DNA of 64,000 bases from Rhizobium sp. GN54 (lineage in GTDB: Bacteria; Pseudomonadota; Alphaproteobacteria; Rhizobiales; Rhizobiaceae): positions 62,001 through 126,000 of the forward strand of contig NZ_JAJNCZ010000011.1 in assembly GCF_021026345.1 (NCBI RefSeq). The letters are read 5' to 3'. The translations under genes and the position numbers were made by a program. Shown here one piece after another: positions 37,997 to 46,645 of this stretch. The notes under the pieces were generated by a model. It ran no database searches, had not been told where the DNA came from, and saw nothing but the letters and a program-made list of their open reading frames with translations. Positions within the stretch are counted from its first letter, which is position 1; the number at the start of each line of letters is the position of its first letter.

Positions 37997-40737
37997 TGCG
38001 TCGCCCGCTGCTGGACGGTATTTTCCAAGCGCCACTCGGCCGAAGCTGTCGGGGAGGTCGGGAAACTCACGACTACACCCCAGAGCGGGATTCCAGCTTC
38101 CAGGCCAGCACCTGCCGGGTCGATCGGATAGAGAAGGAGCAGACCGCGACGCGGATCTTCACCACGGGCTCTTCGGATCCAAGGGCCGGAGGGACGGTCA
38201 GCGGGCGGCTCCCCCTCGTCGGCCAGCACCTGATCGGTATTTTCCTGCGCGCGGCGATACTGGTCGTCGCTCAGATCGATGGCCTCGTCGAGCGGGCTGA
38301 GGATCGACTTGGTGATAAAGCGCGCAGTGGTCGAACGGGCGATAGGCGAGCGACGAACGCTGCGCAGGTCGCGCCCTGCCACCTGAACATTGGCTCCGAC
38401 ACCAGCGGGTACGAACACCGCCCAGTCACTCAGTTCGCCCAGCTGAAGCTGCGTGGTGATATAGGCCGCCATACGTTTCCCATCGACGTCGCTGCTCTCA
38501 GGCGGAAACGCCAGAGCCTCAAGCAGCGCGGCGACGCGGTTGCCACGTACATTCCGCCAGATGAACCCGGCTGCCGGCGGGCGGCCTCCCGGCCGGGCCG
38601 GATCGATCTCCGGCTCTCCTAGTTCTTCGAGTAGACCGCTGACAACTGCAGCGTTCGCAATCGTAGTATCAGTGTCCCGGTATAGCACGGTCTGGATCTT
38701 GCCTTCGCCGGCATAGGTGACGGGACGGAGGGCAGCGTGTCGCCGTTTGTTCGCCGCCGTCACGTTCATAATACTATGGTCAGCGATGCTGAGACCGTAG
38801 AGTTTAGGCGTGCCCGCGGTGACGCGCATATGTGCCAGCTGCGCGCGGAGGTCTTCGTTCACCGTGGCCAAGTGCCGGAACCAAATCTCCATATCTGTGG
38901 TGGTGTACAGCCGGCAGAGATCGGCATAACCGCGCCGGTAACCGAACCAGCGCCCCATCTGCAGCAGACTGTCATACTGACGGGAGACGCGCAGGAAGTA
39001 ACTGGTCGAAAGACCTTCAAGCGTCAGCCCTCGTGACAGCTTGTCACCACCGATGACAATGACCGAGAGGCTCTGTCCGGCAGCGTCGGCAGCATCATAA
39101 TCAATGCCCGTACGGCTGCGGCCGTTGGATACCACGACCTGAATGCGGTCAGCCTCATCTCCAAGCTGTAGTGCGACCTCATCCCAGCCGACCTGTCGAA
39201 CAGAACGCGCGAATACGGAGGACGCCATTGCCTCAGTTGTCGGTTCGAAATCCTCGCACCAAAGCCGTTCAAGTTCCGCCATTTCGATCGGATCGGCCGC
39301 AGCGATAGCATTGCGGATCGAGCGAAGCGCTCCTTCGACCTGAGCATGAACCGGGTCATGAACATCCTGAAAACGCGAAACATGGACCAGCATGGTCTTG
39401 TGCGCATTGGCTTGGCCGCGGGCTGCGCGTGCCGCGCAGCAGACGACAAAGCTGCGGATCGCTTCCACGAGGCTTGGCGGGATGCGTGCCTCGCCCCGGT
39501 ATATGGGCCGCCAGTTCTTATCGTGCGGGTCAGGAATCCAGTTCTCAGCGGCCTGGTCGAGATGGCGAATGACTGGCAGCCCTACTGCTTCAGCGTCGTC
39601 GTCGCGACCGAACACCGCCAGTGGTCCGAAATAGTCGTCCGGAGCGGACAGCGACACGATGAAGGAGGAAGGAAACAGGTCGGCACCATAATCCTCAGCC
39701 GCACGCTCATCATGGATCATGATGTTGGCAAAGGGAGTCGCGGTGTAGCCGATATAGGCACTGCGCCTGAACCCGCCGAGCAGCTTGCGGATCTCGCCGT
39801 TGATGCGTTTCGGATCATAGTCTTCATCGAAGCTGCCGTCCGGGAGGAAACCCTGATCGCCGGTGTCAGGCGATGCCTGATCCGCCTCATCATCGATAAC
39901 GAGCAGTGGCGCGTTGCGCGATTCCTCGGGCAGCCGCGCGATCCACCGATTGAGGTTCCTGAGCACTGCGCCGTTCTTCTTGACGACGAACACGAACGGC
40001 CGGTTGGCCGGCGCGAAGTTGGAATTTTGCGCGACAGTTCGGTTGAAGTCGCCGTTCAACTGTGAGGTAGTCAGACTGTCCACCAGCTGTACCGGTCCCG
40101 GCAACAGGCCGACGCCGACCGGCCGGCGCCCTCCGCTTCCCGCAATGCCGGCGGTATCGAAGCCGAGAAAATCCTGGTCGAGACGCAGCTGGGTCTGGCG
40201 ACGCAGGATATTGTGCATGCCCGCCAGGACGATGATTACGCGATAGCCGGCATCAGCGGCCCGGTTGATGACCCCCGCATAGTGTGCGGTCTTGCCCGAC
40301 TGCACATTGCCGACTACAAGGCCGCGCCAATTCCATGGCACATCCCGGTTTGGATCATCGATCAGCTCGAGAACATCAGCCGTGCTTTCCTCAAGCGCCT
40401 CAATCGCACGCGGCGCCCACCCGTTCTCGCTCAATTTCTGCAGATAACGTGAGAAGAAGGCGCCCGGCCGACGGCGTTCGCCAAGATACCACGGCGGCGG
40501 CTGCGTTTCACCAAGCAGCCGGATCGACGGCCCCTGCGCAACCACGAAAAGTGCCTCTAGGTCGCGCGTCGCTGCTTGTATCTCGTCTTCGGTGAAACTG
40601 TGCCCGCTGGTCAACCCCACAAGCGGGGCCGAGGCGCACACTACGGCCATGATTTCATCCGTGCCCAGCGTGCGGTCGCCGGCTCGTGGACCAAGTGCAA
40701 CGCGGGCGGTATTCGCAAGCTGTGTGACCGGATCCAT
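37993..40737 (-). CDS. Z1-domain ATPase, helicase-like (Mza-like)
   Basis: This 914-residue protein is a Z1-family superfamily-2-like ATPase. Walker A is GLVVGNVQSGKTAHYAGVI and Walker B is PLLVIDDEADQASPDT. The Z1 region has RTGIDYDAADAAGQSLSVIV, VIGGDKLSRGLTLEGLSTSY and a motif VI-like QMGRWFGYRRGY. Z1 proteins were predicted to move on DNA for the MutL-linked restriction systems. It lies 4 bases after the GHKL ATPase gene and overlaps the DUF4420-like gene by 4 bases. Confidence 0.9.
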   Translation of the reverse strand: MDPVTQLANTARVALGPRAGDRTLGTDEIMAVVCASAPLVGLTSGHSFTEDEIQAATRDLEALFVVAQGPSIRLLGETQPPPWYLGERRRPGAFFSRYLQKLSENGWAPRAIEALEESTADVLELIDDPNRDVPWNWRGLVVGNVQSGKTAHYAGVINRAADAGYRVIIVLAGMHNILRRQTQLRLDQDFLGFDTAGIAGSGGRRPVGVGLLPGPVQLVDSLTTSQLNGDFNRTVAQNSNFAPANRPFVFVVKKNGAVLRNLNRWIARLPEESRNAPLLVIDDEADQASPDTGDQGFLPDGSFDEDYDPKRINGEIRKLLGGFRRSAYIGYTATPFANIMIHDERAAEDYGADLFPSSFIVSLSAPDDYFGPLAVFGRDDDAEAVGLPVIRHLDQAAENWIPDPHDKNWRPIYRGEARIPPSLVEAIRSFVVCCAARAARGQANAHKTMLVHVSRFQDVHDPVHAQVEGALRSIRNAIAAADPIEMAELERLWCEDFEPTTEAMASSVFARSVRQVGWDEVALQLGDEADRIQVVVSNGRSRTGIDYDAADAAGQSLSVIVIGGDKLSRGLTLEGLSTSYFLRVSRQYDSLLQMGRWFGYRRGYADLCRLYTTTDMEIWFRHLATVNEDLRAQLAHMRVTAGTPKLYGLSIADHSIMNVTAANKRRHAALRPVTYAGEGKIQTVLYRDTDTTIANAAVVSGLLEELGEPEIDPARPGGRPPAAGFIWRNVRGNRVAALLEALAFPPESSDVDGKRMAAYITTQLQLGELSDWAVFVPAGVGANVQVAGRDLRSVRRSPIARSTTARFITKSILSPLDEAIDLSDDQYRRAQENTDQVLADEGEPPADRPSGPWIRRARGEDPRRGLLLLYPIDPAGAGLEAGIPLWGVVVSFPTSPTASAEWRLENTVQQRATQ

Positions 40738-40741
40738 AAGC

Positions 40742-42232
40742 TCACTTCTCCCCCAATTTTCGGATAACTGCGGCGCGAAGCGCGGGCTGCATGATCCCTA
40801 GGGAGCGCAGCACCGAGTCGAGTCGGTCTCCAGTGTCGTCCATGTTATCCATGCTGCGTACCAGGGTTGCAAGCGGTGCTGCGAGTTCTGCAATCTCCGT
40901 AGCTGCCGGTTGCACAAACTCTGCGCCACCCTGCTCGGCCACATCCAACCAAATACGTTCAACCGGAACGGTAAGCTCAAGGGCAGAGAGCAGTCCTTCG
41001 AGCAGCTTCGATTCGGAACCAAGCGCCTGCGCCACAGCAGAAACTGCAGGATGGTCCCGCCGTACGCGATACCGTGGTATAGCTTTGGCGCTGCGCGCCT
41101 CCCATGGCCATGCTTCCCCGTCAGCGCTGCTCCGGCGGCCTTTGCCAACCGCCCCGACACCGCGCCAGGCGAAGACCTCGCGAGCGCGCCTCCGGCAGTC
41201 TGTACCAAGACCTGCTAAGCGCCCCCGAGCCCACGCGGGCGGTCGAGCAACAGATTTTCGGATATCGATCCGCCAAGCCTCATCCATTGAGGCGGGGAGG
41301 TCTAGTGCGATGCGGGCGAGGCGGCTCGATTCCTCGCGGGTCCAAGCCCGAGCGCCCCCGAGCCCAAGCCAGCCGCCGGCCGAGACGAGACGATCGCCCC
41401 GGTAAACGTAAAATCCCTGCCGTTCGACCCAACCGCCCGGCCCACCAGCATCTTCCCATTCACGCTCGCTGGTGAACCGGTCTCGATGAGGGAGAATATA
41501 GGGCCGTGCTGTAATGCTGCCGTCAGAACCGCGAATGATATCACGTGGCATTGCTATGGTTGCATCATGCCATCTGCAAAAGGGATCCCAGGCGGCGAGT
41601 GGGCGGCCGTTGACACTGATGGCCAGTCGCCGCGCCTCGCCGCTCAAAAAACGGTGAAAGGTCATCGCGAGATGCGCGCATATGTTAGATATCCTCTCAT
41701 TAAAGGTATCGCGATCGAGGCCCCAAAAGCCACCGAGTCGGTCCATTCGACTCCAACTCACCAGAGTGCCACTGCCTGTCGACTGGAATTCGGTCGCCAA
41801 CGTACCCGACGGCGATGCATCGGGCGCCGCAGCGGACCATCCCTGGCTAACGCGATCGACATCCCAGGTCAGCCGCGCGACAAAGCCTTCGCAGCGAGAC
41901 GCCACGGTCAGTTCCCGACACTGCGAGAGTGAGGCGGTCTTCAATCCGAGTCCGAACCGGCCGAGATCGCCAGCCTGCCGTTGGGCGTCGGGTCCAGCAC
42001 CCCCAAAGCGCATTGCCTCAACGAGTCGGTCGAAACTCATTCCGACACCATCGTCGAGAATTTCAACGAGCGGATTGCCATCGCGCCAATCTAGGTGAAT
42101 GCGGACCTTTCGCGCACCAGCGGCGAGCGAATTGTCAACCAGATCAGCGAGCGCTGTCTCCGGGGAATAGCCAAGACCCCGTAGAGATTTCAGTAATGCA
42201 TACGGTGATGGCGTTATTTCGATAGTACGCAA
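40742..42232 (-). CDS. GHKL ATPase, MutL/MORC-like (Mza-like)
   Basis: This 496-residue protein has the GHKL fold signature: N-box ETALADLVDNSLAAGA, G1 box VEILDDGVGMS and G2 box DLGRFGLGLKTAS. Related bacterial proteins are the group from which eukaryotic MORC ATPases were proposed to derive. It probably couples ATP-driven dimer closure to DNA recognition by the downstream nuclease proteins. TTG 42232 is supported by a GGAGG site 7 bases upstream. It leads the minus-strand operon and diverges from the regulator and methylase genes. Confidence 0.9.
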   Translation of the reverse strand: MRTIEITPSPYALLKSLRGLGYSPETALADLVDNSLAAGARKVRIHLDWRDGNPLVEILDDGVGMSFDRLVEAMRFGGAGPDAQRQAGDLGRFGLGLKTASLSQCRELTVASRCEGFVARLTWDVDRVSQGWSAAAPDASPSGTLATEFQSTGSGTLVSWSRMDRLGGFWGLDRDTFNERISNICAHLAMTFHRFLSGEARRLAISVNGRPLAAWDPFCRWHDATIAMPRDIIRGSDGSITARPYILPHRDRFTSEREWEDAGGPGGWVERQGFYVYRGDRLVSAGGWLGLGGARAWTREESSRLARIALDLPASMDEAWRIDIRKSVARPPAWARGRLAGLGTDCRRRAREVFAWRGVGAVGKGRRSSADGEAWPWEARSAKAIPRYRVRRDHPAVSAVAQALGSESKLLEGLLSALELTVPVERIWLDVAEQGGAEFVQPAATEIAELAAPLATLVRSMDNMDDTGDRLDSVLRSLGIMQPALRAAVIRKLGEK

Positions 42233-42388
42233 CAGACAGCCTCCGGTGGCAGACGGTGGAATGCATTTATGCCGACGCGCACCAAGTCGGAAATGCTGAG
42301 AGTAAGCCCGACAGAGCGAAACTGCGATTTTCGCCCTTTGGAAGCCAGCTTGGTGACTTACTCAGATCCTGTACAACTGCGTCCTTCG

Positions 42389-42428
42389 TGGTGAAAAGTG
42401 GTGCATATTGGTGCAATCTGATGTAGCC
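42389..42428. promoter_or_regulatory. four phased 10-bp repeats, probable RHH operator
   Basis: TGGTGAAAAG, TGGTGCATAT, TGGTGCAATC and TGATGTAGCC follow each other with an exact 10-base period, ending 22 bases before the ribbon-helix-helix gene, in the gap between the two divergent operons. RHH proteins commonly bind cooperatively to such closely phased direct repeats, so this is the likely switch for the methylase operon and possibly for the nuclease operon. Confidence 0.6.
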
Positions 42429-42450
42429 TAGACGTCCAGGGAGTATCTCA

Positions 42451-42636
42451 ATGTTGGCAACAGGTAAGACCGTCCGCACTACAGTGTTATTGCCGGAAGG
42501 CGTTTATCGCCAAGTGCAGGCGCTGGCCGTTACCAATGATGTATCAGCTGCCTGGGTGATTCGGCAGGCAGTTCTACAATATCTTGCCACGAAAGCCGGC
42601 CAAGCCGAGCTGCCGTTTGGAAGTGATCGGTCATGA
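42451..42636 (+). CDS. ribbon-helix-helix regulator of the restriction locus
   Basis: This 61-residue protein has an RHH/CopG-type fold: beta strand KTVRTTVLLPEGVYRQVQALA, then VTNDVSAAWVIRQAVLQYLA. A GGGAG site precedes the ATG, and its stop overlaps the methylase start (ATGA). It probably acts as a controller that times methylase and nuclease expression, the role C proteins play in other restriction systems. Confidence 0.8.
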   Translation: MLATGKTVRTTVLLPEGVYRQVQALAVTNDVSAAWVIRQAVLQYLATKAGQAELPFGSDRS

Positions 42637-44150
42637 GCATTGATCCGAAAGTTATCCGCCAGAAAATTCAGCGGTTAAACTCCGGCGCGCGCCCTCGTGT
42701 GCTTGATCTTTTCTCAGGCTGTGGTGGGATCTCGCTTGGTTTTCAGTCGGCGGGTTTTGAGATCGCCGCAGCGGTCGAGAATGATCCCGACGCGGCCCGC
42801 TCGCACGGACTCAACTTCCATCATGGAGAGGACCGCCATAGTATCCCACGTGACATCACCGCAACGTCGCCAGCTGCCCTTGCCACGGCGCTCGGCCTTG
42901 GCCCTGCGGCAGGCGCGTTCGATGTGATCGTGGGCGGCCCTCCCTGCCAGGCATTTGCGCGTGTCGGGCGCTCAAAACTGCGCGAGATCGCCGAACATCC
43001 GGAGGCCTTTAGACATGATTCTCGCGCCCGGCTCTATATTGAGTATCTGACCTACGTAGAAGCTTGCGCACCGCTCGCCGTGGTGATCGAAAACGTACCG
43101 GACATGCTCAATCATGGGGGACACAACCTCGCGGCAGAGATCGGTGAGATCCTAGCGAGCAAGGATTATGTCGTTCGCTACACGCTGCTCAACGCAGCGT
43201 TCTACGGTGTGCCACAGATGCGTGAGCGGATGATTCTCATCGCAATCCGAAAAGAACTTGCGGACGATGTCGAATTTCCCGCGCCGACACACTGGATTGA
43301 ACTACCGTCCGGCTATCAGGGTTCGCGCGCTGTAGCGCTTAAACTGGCCACAGGAAGGGATCTGCTCACCGAAGCAACCGGCGGCAGCGCATACAAGGCC
43401 GCTCCGGAGGCTGTTGAAACCCTGACGCCCGCCGTCTCCACCCAACAGGCCATCGGGGATCTTCCGGAAATAATGGCGCGGGAATTACTTGCCGAAGGGG
43501 CGCTTCGGCGTGGCACGCGTCGTCTTGACGCGATGCTTCCTTATGGCGGGCATAATCAGCAGAACGACTATGTGAAGGAGATGCGAACCTGGCCCGGGTT
43601 CGAGGGTAGCTCGCATGTGCGTGACCATGTGATCCGATATCTCCCGCGCGACTATCGTATCTTTGCTGGCCTGAAGCCGGGCGATCAGTATCCTGAGGCA
43701 CGTCGCTATGCGCTGAGTCTCTTCGAAGCCGAGCTCGAACGACTTCATGCCCAGGGTAAACGCCCCGAAGACGGCAGTTCCGAATGGGACGCGCTCAAGG
43801 CAGCTTTCGTGCCTCCGTACGATGCGGGGAAGTTTCCGAACAAGTGGCGCAAAATGGAAGCAATCACGCCTGCCCGCACCCTCCTCGCGCATCTCGGCAA
43901 GGATGGCTACAGTCACATTCATTACGATAGCCGGCAGGCGCGGCCGATCTCGGTACGCGAGGCAGCGCGCTTGCAGTCGTTTCCTGATGGCTTTCGCTTT
44001 GCCGGAACGATGAACCCTGCATTCCGTCAGATTGGCAACGCGGTCCCGCCGCTGCTCGCTCGCGCGATCGCTCTGACCCTGCGCAGTCAGCTTGTCCGAG
44101 GAGTGGCGACAGAGGACCTGCCGCGCGTGATAGGTGCAGGTCGCTTATGA
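42633..44150 (+). CDS. C5 cytosine DNA methyltransferase
   Basis: This 505-residue enzyme methylates cytosine at C5 in a specific DNA site. Motifs are visible in order: I (VLDLFSGCGGISLGF), IV with the catalytic Cys (GGPPCQAFARVGR), VI (VIENVPDM), VIII (VPQMRERMILIA), IX (PISVREAARLQSFPDGF) and X (QIGNAVPPLLA). A long segment between VIII and IX holds the target recognition region. The neighbouring Vsr gene fits, as Vsr repairs T:G mismatches that arise when 5-methylcytosine deaminates. The target sequence is unknown. Confidence 0.97.
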   Translation: MSIDPKVIRQKIQRLNSGARPRVLDLFSGCGGISLGFQSAGFEIAAAVENDPDAARSHGLNFHHGEDRHSIPRDITATSPAALATALGLGPAAGAFDVIVGGPPCQAFARVGRSKLREIAEHPEAFRHDSRARLYIEYLTYVEACAPLAVVIENVPDMLNHGGHNLAAEIGEILASKDYVVRYTLLNAAFYGVPQMRERMILIAIRKELADDVEFPAPTHWIELPSGYQGSRAVALKLATGRDLLTEATGGSAYKAAPEAVETLTPAVSTQQAIGDLPEIMARELLAEGALRRGTRRLDAMLPYGGHNQQNDYVKEMRTWPGFEGSSHVRDHVIRYLPRDYRIFAGLKPGDQYPEARRYALSLFEAELERLHAQGKRPEDGSSEWDALKAAFVPPYDAGKFPNKWRKMEAITPARTLLAHLGKDGYSHIHYDSRQARPISVREAARLQSFPDGFRFAGTMNPAFRQIGNAVPPLLARAIALTLRSQLVRGVATEDLPRVIGAGRL

Positions 44151-44728
44151 GCCGGCGCGAGGAGATAATCGTCGTCAGGTCACTTGCGGAATCGGACCTG
44201 GGTCTCTTCTCGGCGCACCGCTTGAGCGCCACCAGTAAGCAGCGCGCGATCGCACTGACCACACCTGTGGCGCGAAAGCTCCTGAGCGCGCAGTTGTTTG
44301 AAAAAGGCGGCGCGGACATGGATTTGATCTGTGTCTATGGCGGCTACGGAAACCGGGAATTCAGGAATATCGGCAAAGTCGGCAAGAACTGGCGCTTGGG
44401 CGGCCGCAAGATCACAGCCAACGCTTGCGCCTTCCTCGACAGCAAGGATTTCGTGCTGCTGCGGTCCGTTGCGGGAAATGACGGCGTTCAGCCGATCCTG
44501 ATGACGTTCATCGGCCGTCAACGCGAGCGTCTTCTCCACGCAGGGATCGTTGCCAGCCTTGTCGATGAATTCCGGGACAGCGTGGCCATGGTTTCAGCAG
44601 GGTCGGATGCCTTCAACGCACTCTCAGCGGCCTTTCCTGCCGTTCCAGCTGATCTAGCGATTGGAGCGCCCCTGGCTGAGGTCGATGTCGTACCCCAGGA
44701 GCAGGCTGCTGGGAGCGATGGCCGATAG
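44147..44728 (+). CDS. unknown protein between methyltransferase and Vsr
   Basis: I do not recognise this 193-residue protein. It begins MSRREEIIVVRSLAESDLGLF, overlaps the methylase stop by 4 bases, and its end overlaps the vsr start. It contains FVLLRSVAGNDGVQPILMTFIGR and a run of aliphatic strands. The tight coupling suggests that it serves the restriction system, for instance as an effector or specificity partner, but nothing in the sequence shows which. Confidence 0.7.
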   Translation: MSRREEIIVVRSLAESDLGLFSAHRLSATSKQRAIALTTPVARKLLSAQLFEKGGADMDLICVYGGYGNREFRNIGKVGKNWRLGGRKITANACAFLDSKDFVLLRSVAGNDGVQPILMTFIGRQRERLLHAGIVASLVDEFRDSVAMVSAGSDAFNALSAAFPAVPADLAIGAPLAEVDVVPQEQAAGSDGR

Positions 44729-45200
44729 ACTTACCCCGGAGCAGCGCCGGCTCAATATGAGCCGCATCCGCGCGAAGAATACAGCGCCAGAATGGACAAT
44801 ACGTCGGCTTCTGCACAGCCGGGGCTTTCGATACCAGCTTCATCGAACGGAGCTGCCGGGCAAGCCTGATTTAGTTCTTCCACGGTTTCGAACGGCGGTC
44901 TTTGTGCATGGCTGTTTCTGGCATGGTCACGCCTGCTCGTTGTTTCGCATGCCGGCAACTCGCACGGAGTTTTGGTCGGCGAAAATCGCTGTCAATCGTG
45001 AGCGCGATGCCGCTGCAATGACCGCGCTCAAAGATCTCGGCTGGCGCAGCCTGTGGATTTGGGAATGCGCGCTCAAGGGCCGCGGCCGGCTGCCGGAAAG
45101 CCAGCTCGCGGAGCAAGTAACAGCCTTCTTGAACAGCGATGCCATATTTAAAGAGATTGCGGAGAACCGAATTTCACCATCAGCGGAGGAGATTTTATGA
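44718..45200 (+). CDS. vsr: very short patch repair endonuclease Vsr
   Basis: This 160-residue protein is a Vsr endonuclease: it nicks next to T:G mismatches from deaminated 5-methylcytosine. It shows MADRLTPEQRRLNMSRIRAKNT, GKPDLVLPRFRTAVFVHGCFWHGH (catalytic Asp and zinc and active-site His), WSAKIAVNRERD and WRSLWIWECAL. ATG 44718 follows GGGAG and overlaps the upstream gene by 11 bases; a longer frame starting at 44661 is less likely. Confidence 0.95.
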   Translation: MADRLTPEQRRLNMSRIRAKNTAPEWTIRRLLHSRGFRYQLHRTELPGKPDLVLPRFRTAVFVHGCFWHGHACSLFRMPATRTEFWSAKIAVNRERDAAAMTALKDLGWRSLWIWECALKGRGRLPESQLAEQVTAFLNSDAIFKEIAENRISPSAEEIL

Positions 45201-45706
45201 GTGAAGTCCTGCCGGTTCCGGCAGCAGATCCGTCGGACGCTCTTGGTGACCTGAGCGATATCGCGCTGCTTCGATTGCGCGGTAGGGTCGCGGCGGAGCT
45301 CAAGCGACGCGGGCTGGCGTCGAATGTCGGGCAGGTCGCGGAAAGCCTTGCGATTGCCCTCTATAACGCCACGCCGGGCCGTCCCAATCTTCAATCTGCG
45401 CCGACGGGCACGCAGAACGTCGACGCCCTCTCACGGCGCGGGGACCGCTATTCGATCAAGGGCGTGCTCGATGCGCGTAAGACCGGCACTGTCTATCCGG
45501 ATCGCGATGACCCGGAAAAGCAGCTGTTCGAATATTTGCTTGTCGTGCGGATTGATTCCGATTGGCAACTGCTCGCAGTCTACGAGTTCGATTGGAAGAC
45601 GTTCTGCGAGGTGCGCAGCTGGGACAGACGGATGAATGCCTGGTATGTGGGGCTTGCAGCAAAGACCCTTTCGCGAGCGACGCTGTTCACGCCCCAGCCA
45701 GAATAG
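45197..45706 (+). CDS. restriction-endonuclease-like protein of the Mza/RM locus
   Basis: This 169-residue protein has VAESLAIALYNATPG, a DALSRRGDRYSIKGVLDARK core and EYLLVVRIDSDWQLLAVYEFDW. The E...D...xIKG pattern resembles restriction-endonuclease-like domains (DUF6998 type, as far as I recall). Its start overlaps the vsr stop by 4 bases, so it is the last gene of the plus-strand operon. It could be the cleavage partner of the methylase; this is inference. Confidence 0.6.
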   Translation: MSEVLPVPAADPSDALGDLSDIALLRLRGRVAAELKRRGLASNVGQVAESLAIALYNATPGRPNLQSAPTGTQNVDALSRRGDRYSIKGVLDARKTGTVYPDRDDPEKQLFEYLLVVRIDSDWQLLAVYEFDWKTFCEVRSWDRRMNAWYVGLAAKTLSRATLFTPQPE

Positions 45707-45804
45707 TGCTTCGCCATGAGCTTCCGAAACTCATTGCGCCTCGTAGTCCTAGCCGCGACCGAGCGACGACCTTGCGGCCTTTGTGAAGCATGTGCGGCAG
45801 GAGT

Positions 45805-46641
45805 TCAATCCGCGCTGTGAATGTCGCGAAAACTTGTGATTGCTGCGACGAGATTGGCATGAACCCAGCCGGCCTTCTCGTCACCAGTGAAAAGTCCGTC
45901 GAAGTACGTGGCATACACAGCGAAACCGAGATCGATGAGGTCATTGCTCATTCGATCCATGCGCACCACCACTTGACTACCGCCCCGGATCCACCAGAGC
46001 AGATTGATCACTATGCCCAACGCATACCGAAAGAGATAGGCCCGGCATACGACGGTTTCGTCGAGGCCCTCCCACTCGATTTCATAATGGTCTGCCAAAG
46101 TTTCCCAAATCTGCAGCGCGGCGCCGAAGATGGTGAGGATCATCTGTTCGGTGTACTTGCCGGCCGTCCTGATAATCCGAATCTCCTTATGATTGAACAT
46201 TTGCTCCTGCATCTCAGGAAAAGACACGGCGATGTCCGTCGCGCCGTCGATCAACGAAGGTTGCAGTGTTCGTGCCCAGTCCCATAACGAGGTCAATCGA
46301 GCCGCCGCCAGATCGCCCATTGGTTCGTCAGATCTTACAAGGCGAACAAGTTCGCCGATCTCGCCTTCATGTCCGTTGAAGACCAGTCGGTTCAGATCCT
46401 CAGCGACCGCCGGATCCAAGCGCGATATATGGCCGCCGGACCGAAGGAGGATCACCTGCTCAGGATGATCGCCGACGACAGATAGCCCCAATCTCAGCCC
46501 TTCCAAGGATTGCTGCTTGTAGAGTTCGTACCACGCGAAATCCGGGAGTATAGCCAGATTGCCGCTTTCTTCCGTAAAGTAGCGGCGGAGTTCGTCCGAC
46601 TGCAGCATATTGCTGTCGATCACGTAGGCTTTCATTACCAT
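45805..46641 (-). CDS. PIN-like domain protein
   Basis: This 278-residue protein begins MVMKAYVIDSNMLQSDELRRYF, with the first acidic residue of a PIN ribonuclease fold (VIDSN), an ILPDFAWYELYK segment, and a C-terminal block LIDLGFAVYATYFDGLFTGDEKAGWVHANL resembling the last PIN acidic cluster. ATG 46641 or 46635 may be the start. It lies 4 bases after an HNH-type gene on the same strand, so the two form a pair, possibly an effector module. It converges on the end of the plus-strand restriction operon. Confidence 0.6.
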   Translation of the reverse strand: MVMKAYVIDSNMLQSDELRRYFTEESGNLAILPDFAWYELYKQQSLEGLRLGLSVVGDHPEQVILLRSGGHISRLDPAVAEDLNRLVFNGHEGEIGELVRLVRSDEPMGDLAAARLTSLWDWARTLQPSLIDGATDIAVSFPEMQEQMFNHKEIRIIRTAGKYTEQMILTIFGAALQIWETLADHYEIEWEGLDETVVCRAYLFRYALGIVINLLWWIRGGSQVVVRMDRMSNDLIDLGFAVYATYFDGLFTGDEKAGWVHANLVAAITSFRDIHSAD

Positions 46642-46645
46642 CTCG

